A DNA stretch of 64,000 bases from contig JAANYP010002342.1 in the NCBI GenBank assembly GCA_020465985.1, positions 62,001-126,000 of the forward strand, read 5' to 3'. Shown in pieces: positions 10,784 to 20,016 of the stretch. A program made the position numbers and the translations under genes. Within the stretch, counting starts at the first letter, position 1. Every line of letters begins with the position of its first letter. Origin of the DNA: Centrapalus pauciflorus (Eukaryota > Streptophyta > Magnoliopsida > Asterales > Asteraceae). The notes beneath the pieces are model-generated. The model saw only the letters and a list, made by a program, of their open reading frames with translations, searched no databases and was not told where the DNA came from.

Positions 10784-12420
10784 ATACAGGTCCAAACAAC
10801 AAGTGGTTCGTCGACAGTGGTTGCTCCAGGCACATGACAGGGGAAAGAAGGCTACTCGCAGACTTCAAGGGAGGGAATAAGGGATTTGTATCGTTCGCTA
10901 GAAATAAAGGAGGAAATATCACCGGTACTGGAGTGGTCACTAATGGAACTATCAAACTGGATCAAGTTTATCACGTTGATAAACTGGTTCACAATCTCAT
11001 TAGTGTATCTCAAATCCGTGATAAGAAGAACTCAGTACTTTTCACTGATACTGAGGCGTTAGTGCTGAAACCGGGATTCAAAGTACCTGAAGAGTGGATA
11101 CTGATGAGGGATCCAAGGAAGAATGACATGTACATGCTAGACATGAACAAGCCGGAATCTTCGATGGGACCAATATGTCTACTATCTAAAGCTTTAGAGA
11201 CGGAATCAGTTTTATGGCACAAACACATGGCACACTTGCACCTAAGAAAAATGAATTACATTACGAAAAATGGATTGGTGCAAGGTGTTCCAATGAAAAG
11301 TTTTCAGTTTGAAGACAAGTGTCTGCCGTGCAAAAAAGGAAAACAACATAAGAAGGCACACAAGCCCAAGACTTAAAACTCAATAGCTGCCACGTTCGAT
11401 TTGTTGCATATGGACCTCTTCGGACCAATCAACAAAAGGAATATAGGTGGAAGTTGGTATTGTTTAGTTATTATTGATGTTTACTCACGATTTTCTTGGG
11501 TTTTCTTTTTAGGTACAAAGGACGAGACAACTGCCAAGCTTATTGGGTTCTTAGACCAAGTGGAAAACTCTTACGGAACGAGGGTAAAACGTATCAGGAG
11601 TGATAACGGAACGGAATTCAAAAACACAGTTATTGGTGTATATTGCCTATCAAAGGGCATAGTGCATCAATTTTGTGCACCATCTGAGCCACAACAAAAT
11701 GGGGTAGCCGAATGGAAAAACAGGACTTTAATTGAGGCAGCAAGAACCATGCTCTCGGATTCAAAGCTTCCTACCATGTTTTGGGGGGAGGCAGTGAATA
11801 CCGCGTGTCATGTTTTAAAGAGGGTCCTTAGTGTCAAATCACTGAACAAAACCTGTTATGAAGTTTTGAATAAAAGGCCACCAAATTTAACTGGCTTCGA
11901 ACCATTTGGGGTACCATGTACGTTAATGAAAACAAAACATCAACCTAAGTTTGGTGAAAAGGCTGACGAAGGATACTTCCTAGGTTATGTGCCGAACTCA
12001 CCAAATAAAAGAGTTTTTAACAAATCAAATGGTACAGTAGAGATTGTGTATAACATTGATGTTACAAGTTATACACATGAACCCCAAACTGGTCCGGAAT
12101 GGATTTTTGTTTATGACAAATTGTTTGAATCATTTAACATTCCTTCGGATGGAAACGCAGGTACAATCGAACAGGACTTGTCGTCATTAAATCTGAATGA
12201 CGAGGGTCAAAGTTTTCCGAGGACGACCTTTCCATCAACTTCCGAGCCTATAACAACTAAAGATAGATCTCCAGCAGAAAATGATTCTGAAATGCCGACA
12301 AATGAAAATCAGACAACAAGTTCTAACTCTGAAGACAGTGTCCATGAGGAAGAAAATGTAGAGTCTGAGGTCGTTCCCCCGTTAGGTGAGATAGGATCAA
12401 ATTTGGGAGGTGGATTTTGA
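10777..12420 (+). pseudogene. pol: Protease and integrase of element A
   Basis: Begins with the aspartic protease signature WFVDSGCSRHMTG (about 10800-10840). GAG-pre-integrase follows with the H-H-C-C zinc module (LWHKHMAHL ... CLPCKKGKQ), then the integrase core with HMDLFGP, RSDNGTEFKN and NGVAEWKNRTL carrying the D, D and E residues. The usual Arg after NGVAE is Trp here. A TAA stop at 11374-11376 splits pre-integrase from the core in the same frame. The frame ends at 12420 in an unrelated Gly-rich tail, after the acidic linker that normally leads into reverse transcriptase. Reverse transcriptase and RNase H are absent, because the sequence changes to element D. Confidence 0.88.
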
Positions 12421-12755
12421 TTTTGTGGATGAAATGGAATGAATTTTGGATCGAAGCTACGAAATTTAATGGCGAATATGATGATATAAGCATCAAATAA
12501 TATCTCCAAACACACAAATTTTAATTTTGATTTTTATGAATTTTTGAAAAAGTTTGTGTTCTTGAGGTTTTTGGTCGATTTTTGGTTTTTAATCGAGAAT
12601 TTGCCAAAGTTATTTCACAAAAGTTGTTTCTGCTATTAAAACGAACCTTCGAAATCAATTTGAGGTCAATTCATGAATTTTTGTTTAAAATTTTGAATCT
12701 GAACTTGTTTTTTGTTGAAAAATGATGAAACTCGGGCAAAACTGCATTCTTAGTG

Positions 12756-13170
12756 TTATTCGAGTTTTATGAAAGCTTTATTCGAGTTTGATGAATGCTT
12801 CATTCGAATTTTATGTATGCTTAATTCGAGTTTTATCCTTAACTGATCGAGTTGGATAAAGAGTTAATCGAGAACTTCATTTTTCATTCGAGTTGATCAA
12901 AGCATCAATCGAGAAACTTCATGTTTCATTCGAGTTGATCACAGAGTAATTCGAGTTGGACTACAAGGTCATTCGAGTTTCATTCACTTCACATTCGAGT
13001 TGAATCATATTCGAGATTCAATAAGCTTCATCCGAGTTTCATACTTAATCAATCGAGTTTCATGCTTAATCATTCGAGTTGAATCATTCTTCATTCGAGT
13101 TTTATAAAGCTTCATTCGAGTTTCAGTCATAACCATTCGAGTTTCATTCTTTTATCATTCGAGTTTGGCT
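12756..13170 (+). repeat. ATTCGAGTT motif array in element D
   Basis: About 20 copies of (A)TTCGAGTT and near variants (ATCGAG, ATTCGAA, ATCCGAG) occur at roughly 20-bp intervals, separated by variable AT-rich spacers rich in TTCAT. It precedes the Gag-like ORF, in the position of a leader. Confidence 0.8.
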
Positions 13171-13404
13171 ATATGACCTATTCAGCGTAGCCGGTTCGGG
13201 TAAATTTTCGAGGCCCAATTCCACTCTAGAAAAAAGTTACGGGCATTTTTCTGCAGAAAAGCAGAAATTTCAAAGTCAAAAAGTCATTTCAGAGCTGATT
13301 TTTCACAAGTAATCATTAACTGAAATAGTTTTTCAAAGTTTTATCAGCATTCACTCAGTTTTTCCATAAAAGATCTTGGAAGATTCATTTTTCTACAATT
13401 CATA

Positions 13405-14616
13405 ATGGTGTTTGAACAATTTTGAAAGTCTGAGCTGATTGTCAAACTTACTGAATCTGATAAGATTCGTAAGAATAATTACGACATTCTCGTTCTGTTA
13501 AATACTGATAAACATTTGGCGTTACGTCACGTACAAATACTGAATGAAGAAATTCAAAGCTTAAAAGAAAAACAAAACTCTGAGAGTTGTGCTCATCAAT
13601 TGAAAATATCTGAATTACTTAAAGAACTTGATGAGCTGAAACAAGAAAATTTTCAGAATGCAACTCAACTGAAATATCTTTTGCCTGAAAGATCTGATCT
13701 TCACAAGAAAGTTAAGGATCTTGAAGATAAACTTTCTAAGACAAAACAAACTGATCAGAATTGTATTTTAAACAAAAATGAAGAAATTTTTTCTCTTCAA
13801 CAAAAGTTGTCTTTAACTAAAGATTTGATTGAGAAGGAAAGACATGAGTTCTTACTTAAAGAACAAGATTTTAAATCAAAATCTGAATTGTTTGAAGATG
13901 AAAGACAAATGTTCTTAATCAAAGAACAATCTTTTAAATCTGATTACCAACCACTTGATCATGACAGAAATTCAAATTTAGTCATTATCAAAAGTTTGGA
14001 AGATCATGTACTTCGTCTTACAAAACAATTACATGTGTTTACTTCATCAACTGAGTCAAAGGTTAAGACCCCTTCATCAGTATGTTTAAAATCCAATGTT
14101 GATCACTCTAGTTTGTCTTCTGAAAGTGAATTGAATCTAACTAACTCTGCTAAGTTTGATTTATCTTCAGATCTGAAACTTAAATATCTTTTCAAGATAC
14201 ATAAAAGCAAAGACAAAATCATTGAACAAATTCCGGTAAAGATTTACACTGGTGAATCTTCGAAGTCTAATTTTCTTAAAGTTTCTGGAAATACTGGTCA
14301 TTCTTCACAGAAAACATTTTCACAGAAAAATACCAAGTATTATCAGAAACAGGCAAGAACCGGACAGTTTTTCAAAAAGAAGAGTTCGCAAAAGTCTGAC
14401 CATTCAAATTCAAGTTTCTTTAGTAATTCAGATATTCAATTTTCTCATACTCAAAGAAATTTGTTTTCTGCTTTTGAAAGAGAAGCTAATAGTTATAACT
14501 TGCAATGGGTACCTAAACCCAAGTACAAGTGGGTACCAAAACCCGTTTTGAAATGGGTACCCAAGAGCGCTAACAAGTCTGGATCCAAATCTGTTTGGAC
14601 ACCAAAGACATCTTAA
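13405..14616 (+). pseudogene. Gag-like coiled-coil ORF of element D
   Basis: An ATG at 13405 is in frame with the long open frame, but codon 7 is TGA (13423-13425). The frame is then open to the TAA ending at 14616, with no other ATG close to its beginning. The product is rich in Lys, Glu, Gln and Leu in heptad-like patterns (about codons 25-190), then Ser/Lys-rich. It ends with three repeats of a KWVPKP-type motif and WTPKTS, the signature seen just before protease in plant copia Gag linkers. No Gag capsid domain and no zinc knuckle are seen, so this is a linker-only Gag relative. It could supply a particle-interaction domain in trans, which is inference. Confidence 0.7.
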
Positions 14617-14634
14617 ATTTTGCAGGTTGTAGGT

Positions 14635-14913
14635 TTCTTATCATTTCAGATAAGGACCCGTTCTTCATTTCAAAAGGCTCTTGATTACATCAGATCAAGA
14701 CACGTGTTTCAAATCAAGATGGTTTTTAGTCATATCATACTAGAACCCGACTTCATCTCAAGAGGCTTCTAATCACTTCAGATTAGAACCCGATTTTAAC
14801 TGAAATTGGATTTTGTACTTTTCAGTACAGAACCCAAGCTAATGGTTTTCAGTTACTTCAGACTGAAACCCAGGCTTCTGCGACAAATGGCTTCTAATCA
14901 CTTCAGATTAGAA
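14635..14913 (+). other. Tandem array of seven stem-loops with changing stems
   Basis: Seven consecutive inverted repeats start at 14635, 14679, 14723, 14767, 14811, about 14846 and 14892; the first five are spaced exactly 44 bp. Each has an arm of up to 8 bp, a six-base loop fitting NNWTCA (mostly ACTTCA), the matching arm, then AACCCG or a close form. Arms include TTCTTATC/GATAAGGA, TCTTGATT/GATCAAGA, TTCTAATC/GATTAGAA (units 4 and 7), TTTTGTAC/GTACAGAA and TTTCAGTT/GACTGAAA. The third unit has a weaker, 6-bp stem. Arm sequence differs between units but pairing, with G-T wobbles, is kept. It begins 18 bases after the stop of the Gag-like ORF. Function unknown. Confidence 0.8.
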
Positions 14914-16931
14914 CCCGAGTTTGAAAGATAAATAATTCTGGAATTCCTGCCCTGAATTCAACTCTGAAGCTGCATTGATTTAGAGGGAGTTTTATTTTTA
15001 TAACTTTTTGTTCCTGATATCATTTCTATGAGTTGACTAACTGTGTGTACTTATTTCCAGGGGGAGTTTTAGACGCACTTTGACGATGACAATTTTCAAA
15101 ACTGTGTGTGATTTTTCACGAAAAAATTTGATACACATAGAAAAAGAGTTTTTGAGCTGAAAAGCAAAATATCTTCATAATTTTCTGATTCTCTGAATCC
15201 CTCATTGAGATTAATTGATTTAATCTCTTTGATGTTCAAAATCTCATTACTTCTTAGATTCTCTGTAATATTCTCCCGATCAAAGGATTCTCCCATATTC
15301 TCCATGAGCTAATTCTTTCTATACAAGTCTGATTCATTTCATACCTTATATCAGATTGAACATTTCATTCTGCTATCTCTCAAATTATCATTCCCAAAAT
15401 TTATTCTGATTATCATCTCCAATATCAAATGAGCTGAATTTCTTGGTAGATTATTTTTGCTGACTTCGATTATGCACCAATCTGAGTGATAGGCATAAAT
15501 ATCGCTTCTATGGTCTAACCAGAACCAGAAGACCCACCCAAGAAGCAAACCAACTATAGATTGTGCGGGTGAGGGTTCTTTAGGTTTATTAGTTGAGAAG
15601 TGTCAGTTATCACGGGATACTGACAGGGTCGAGCACATATAAAATGTAAATGAGAAGGATATTGATATTGAAAGGAGATGGTGGTACATCAGATCATGCT
15701 TTTCCTATAAAGCTGACTGAATTCATTTCTCAAAAGTGAGCCGGAGGGAGCTTAGTTGAAAAATGCTGAGTGCTGAGAGTTGAGTAGGATTAAAAGAAAA
15801 GAATATCCTACCTAAATAGTGTCGGCTGGGTAATCCACATAATCTATCAAGCCCTATGCAACTTGATATTGAAAAAGACGTCATGGACCCAGTGACGCAT
15901 GCACTTAACCCCACCAACCACTCAGTTATCTCTCAAAAGATTTATGTGTCAATAATCACGGAGATATTGCTCATTTCTATCGATATATCATTTGGTTATT
16001 ATTGATATTGAAACAAGGAAGACATTTGCTCCTGTCTCCCACTTCATTTGATGCACATTGTGCCTAGAGTTGATTATATACACTTTTAGGACACATCGAG
16101 TCTAACAGTCTGCGTGACTATAAAGTGCTAGTCCAAAGTGACTAAGCCAGAACAAATAAGAGTGATTCTTTCATGATAAAGGATTTCACGATGAATATTT
16201 GGAAATCCTACCAGTGTTAACATCACGCCAGCGATGAAAGTAGGTCACATAGATATTGTCTATTGTGCAAATAGGAATCCTATGTGGACCTGGACTCGTT
16301 ATTTCACAAATGAATTTGTTTCATTTTCCTCAAGTGAAGTTGAAAAGCTTCGACTTTGTTTTGTAAAGAAAATAAATTTTTTGAGGGGGAGTGAGATAGA
16401 TTTGTTTAGTATAGGGGAGAGGATATCAATTTGAGGGGAAAAAATCAATTTGTAATATGTTTGAAATTGTAATTGTTGTTCTATTTAATCTACTGTAAAT
16501 TCATTGCATTAATATCTCTAAAGATTTTGCATGATGTTCATATTTCTTATGATCATCATGAGGGGGAGAAAAGCTAGAGTTTATAGACAACTGTTGAGTA
16601 GATTGAAGACAACTAAAGACAATTGCAACAACTTATCAAGACAATTGATAAAGGGAGAGAATTGAAAGCTATTCATAATTCAAGGGGGAGTGTGCTATCA
16701 AGAAAAGAGAAGATAAGAAAAGAAGAGATGTGAAGATCTGAGAGAGACAAATAAAGAAAAGAGGAAGATTCATAGATCAAAGAAAAGAAGAATATTCATG
16801 AAAAAGTCCCTGAAATGATCTTTTATCAGAAAATTGATTTCATCTCTAAGGGGGAGATTGTTAGGGACAATATTTGTAGAGCTGAATTGGATATTACTTT
16901 TAATAATTGTGTTCATCTCTAAGGGGGAGAA
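14914..16931 (+). other. Non-coding 3' half of element D with hairpins and repeated polypurine tracts
   Basis: No significant ORF in either direction. Individual strong inverted repeats include 15601-15625 (TGTCAGT/ACTGACA with an inner ATC/GAT), 15784-15811 (GTAGGAT/ATCCTAC) and 16191-16208 (GGATTTC/GAAATCC). Six purine tracts RGGGGGAG occur at about 15060, 16383, 16560, 16683, 16850 and 16921. The last two sit in a duplicated block that begins CATCTCTAAGGGGGAG, and the final one abuts the LTR and should be the plus-strand primer. Confidence 0.65.
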
Positions 16932-17258
16932 TGTTGGGAATAAACAATAGAGATGAAACAATTATATTGTATATAATTGTAAATACTCAATAGATTAGGG
17001 GTTATATGTGTAAATACACAATACTTGTGTATTTTGTATAAATAGAAGTGTATGGTTTCGTTTGTGGGTGCTGCTAAAAATCTCAAATTACACATACACA
17101 TACACATACGATTAGATCAGATTAGAGAAAAGAAGATTGCTTTGCAAGAAGCCGAAAACTCAATGTAATATTTTCTCTCTTAATCATTCAATAAATTGTG
17201 TATGATTGTTGTTCATATGTTGTTAATGTGATTGAATTGAATGAATTATGATTTCACA
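16932..17258 (+). repeat. 3' LTR of element D
   Basis: Begins TGTTGGGAATAAAC right after the purine tract at 16920-16929. It contains a TATA box (TATAAATAG, 17037-17045), AATAAA near 17190 and a plausible TTTCACA end near 17258. The 3' border is approximate because no second copy is present. Confidence 0.6.
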
Positions 17259-17810
17259 TTTTTATTTTTAGGAAAAAGGTCAAAGTTACTGAGGATGCAT
17301 TTTTAGTTGAATAAACATACAATATATGAAAATCTATTGCTTTGTGTGAATAAACTTTGCATAGTTTGTTCCGTCACTTAAAAAAAATTGAAAAATTTGA
17401 ATTTTATTCAAAGATTTTCAAAATTTTCATTTAAATTCGAATTTCAGACAAAGTCGAATTAATATTCGAAACTGTCAGTAAAGTCGAATTTAAAGAAAAG
17501 TTCGAACATGGTTAGTATATAAAGGTCAACAGTGACTCATTAATGTCGCCTACATTCGATTTTGTTTCTTCGAACTTGCTCAGAGCGATTTCGAACTTAA
17601 TCTTCGAGTTTACCGTTTCGATTCTTTCACTGTTTGTCGAAGTTTTGTGTTCGAATCCACTTGATAATCTAGGTATAATCATACGTGTTATACAAGATTT
17701 AGGTAGTTTAGGACTCAATTTTAGCAAAAATCGACTCATTTTGAAGTTTTAAGGGTTTTAAACTTTGTGATTCAAAATCACAACTTTTAACCGGTAAAAC
17801 TTCAATAAGT
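17259..17810 (+). other. Remnant of element A between D and B1
   Basis: Non-coding. From about 17400 to 17650 it contains many TTCGAA/TTCGAG motifs like those of the A leader, and a TATATAAAGG at about 17515. It probably represents the region between pol and the envelope-like ORF of A, cut on the left by D and on the right by B1. Assignment to A rests only on motif content and position. Confidence 0.45.
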
Positions 17811-18332
17811 TACTCAAGCTGCTCAGTTCATACTGTCAAGAGATTCAAGCTGCTCAACAGTTTCAGAAACAGAAAGTGCTGATTTTCAGGAAACGATATC
17901 TACATGAAGATTCCAGCATATCTACTATCAAAGAAGTCATAGTTCGTCAAGGAAACATATCAAGAAGCAATATAAATACAGAGAATAGGTCGTCCTATTA
18001 AAAGACGAGTTTCTGCATATTTTGAGTCTGTAATTGCTTTATTGATTAAGTTTTCATAAGCCTCTAAGGTTGTAAAACCCTAAGAACAGTTTGTGTTCTT
18101 CGTCTAATCAAACAGATTAGAGGTGATTGCAATTGATGAATTCAGCAATACAAACAGTCTTGATTAATTCCTGTGTGTTTATTTATTATTGATTCTGAAA
18201 GTTTTGTCAAAATAATGAAGTGTTATTCCGCAAACTTCTTGATTAAACTTTGATTCAAAGCAAGATTATTGATTTATACTCTGATAAATTCAAATCAGTT
18301 AGTCTTGGTAATTCATATTTTAGATCCTGACA
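17811..18332 (+). repeat. 5' LTR of B1, truncated at its 5' end
   Basis: Matches the last 522 bp of the 3' LTR at 26498-27165 with two visible differences. The first roughly 144 bp, including most of the RCTGYYAG motif cluster, are missing. The promoter box TATAAATA (about 17971) is retained. No target duplication can be seen on this side. Confidence 0.9.
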
Positions 18333-18334
18333 AG

Positions 18335-18347
18335 TGGTATCATAGCC
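18335..18347 (+). promoter_or_regulatory. Primer binding site of B1 (one mismatch)
   Basis: TGGTATCATAGCC differs by one base from the TGGTATCAGAGCC of B2 and A, complementary to initiator tRNA-Met. Confidence 0.85.
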
Positions 18348-18447
18348 AGGTTTGTCAAACCAGGTTGTTCAAATCAGGTTTTTCAAACCAGGTTACTCTT
18401 TGTTTTTCAAAGTCAAAAACTTTCTTTTAAATTTTAAATTTTTTACA

Positions 18448-20016
18448 ATGGAATTTGAAAATAGCAGCAGTGGATCTGGGCAAGGCCTCAAAGTGCCTAT
18501 GCTCAAGCCCACTGAGTTTGAAATGTGGAAACTCAGGATTCAACAGCATATTCAATTCATTGATTATGCCATATGGGAAGCTGTTGAATTTCCTCCTGTA
18601 GTTGATCCAGAACTTGATGATGAGGGGAAACCAGTCAAAACTCCTCCAAAAACTGAACTTGAAAGGAAGGCTAGAATGAATGAAGTGAAAGCACTTACAC
18701 TATTACAAATAGCCATTCCTAATGCTTATCAACATCAGTTCAAAAAGTTTTATACTGCTCACTCTCTTTGGAATGCCTTAGAGAAGAGGTTTGCTGGTAA
18801 TGCCAGTACCAAGAGAAATCAAAAGGACCTCTTGAAACAGCAGTATGAAAACTTTTCTGGTGGCAAGAATGAAAACCTTACTCAAATCTTTGACAGGTTC
18901 AACAAACTGATAAGTGAACTGGAAAGTGCAAAGGTCAATCTGGATCAGATGAAGTCAACTGAAAATTTCTCAGATCTCTTGGAGAAGAATGGACAGTCTA
19001 TGCTGCACAATGGAGAACAGAAGACACTCTTGATGAGATAGAATTGGATGATCTGCATAACAGTTTAAGAGTGTTTGAGACTGAGATTGATGCTAAAAAG
19101 AAATCCTTTTCTTATAATCACAACACTGCTCTTCTGTCTTCTGAAAAATCTAATAACTGTGATTCTTTTTCAGGTGGTGATGGCAATTCTGCTGAAACTC
19201 ACTATGAGGCTTTTGTTACCAATGATGGATTATTTGCTCTAAATGTTGAAGACTTGGAACAAATTCATCCAGATGATCTTGAAGAGATGGATTTAAAGTG
19301 GCAACATGCAATGCTGACCATGAGAGCCAAAAGATTTCTGAAAAGAACTGGTAGGGCCAACTTTCAAGCCAAGACAGAAGGCAAACCATCTTTTGATAAA
19401 TCAAAAGTGGAATGCTATAAATGCCATAAGCTTGGTCACTTTGCCAGAGAATGTAGATCTCAAGGTCAACAGCCATCAAGGACTTCACAGCCCATCCAAG
19501 CATCATCATCCAACAGCACTTGTCTCTCAAGAAGACAATGTGTTTGACTGGAGTGATCAGACAGAGGAAGAATTTCAAAATCAAGCACTTATGGCAGAAA
19601 CATCAAATGTCTCCTCCACTGAACTACCATCTGAGGTAAATTCTAAACTCTGCTCTCAATCATGCAAAAATATGGTTAAAAAGTACAGAGATCATAATGA
19701 GAGCATGTGCAAAACTCTAGCTAAGATGGAAGAAAGGAGATATGAATACATGCAGGTCATAGAAGATCTGGAAAAACAGATAAATGATTATAAGGACAAT
19801 GAGATTCAAATGGGGTATGATAGAACCTATCATGAGTGGGAAAAAAAGGAGCTAAATAAGAAAATAGAATCTCTAAATAAAAAGGTAGAAGAGACTGAGC
19901 AAAAGGTGTTTGAGGCTAATAAGAAGCTAGAATCTGTTAACATAGATCTAGGAAACTTCAAGTTAGCAAATCAAAAGCTAGAACACCTAATGGAAGTTCA
20001 ATTCAAAGATAGAGTG
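18448..20016 (+). pseudogene. gag: gag of B1, frameshifted and truncated
   Basis: The start is the ATG at 18448 (MEFENSSSGSG), conserved in B2; in-frame sequence upstream lies in the leader. A UBN2/DUF4219 Gag domain is followed by the zinc knuckle CYKCHKLGHFAREC (about 19410-19455) and a coiled coil. Compared with B2 there is a 1-bp deletion near 18948 (stop at 19039) and a 1-bp insertion near 19510, each shifting the frame. At 20012-20016 a deletion of about 1309 bp relative to B2 removes the rest of the coiled-coil linker, the second knuckle and protease. It would package RNA only with help from another copy. Confidence 0.9.

Larger units (their letters stand above)
12421..17258 (+). mobile_element. 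Non-autonomous LTR element 'D' (gag-only, structured 3' half)
   Basis: A leader-like AT-rich segment (12421-12755), a motif array, one Gag-like coiled-coil ORF, an array of stem-loops, about 2 kb of non-coding DNA with six RGGGGGAG polypurine-like tracts, then a 3' LTR starting TGTTGGGAATAAAC directly after the last tract. There is no protease, integrase or reverse transcriptase, so it is a LARD-like non-autonomous element. No 5' LTR was found, so the 5' end is truncated where it meets element A. The left border at 12421 is approximate. Confidence 0.6.

Noticed and set aside
14635..14913. The stem-loop array as a CRISPR array
   Set aside because: A CRISPR array has constant repeats and varying spacers. 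Here the loop and tail are constant and the arms vary in pairs, and the host is a plant.
18352..18447. N-terminal extension of the B1 gag frame
   Set aside because: Lies between the PBS and the conserved ATG at 18448 and starts with a non-ATG codon. It is leader sequence.
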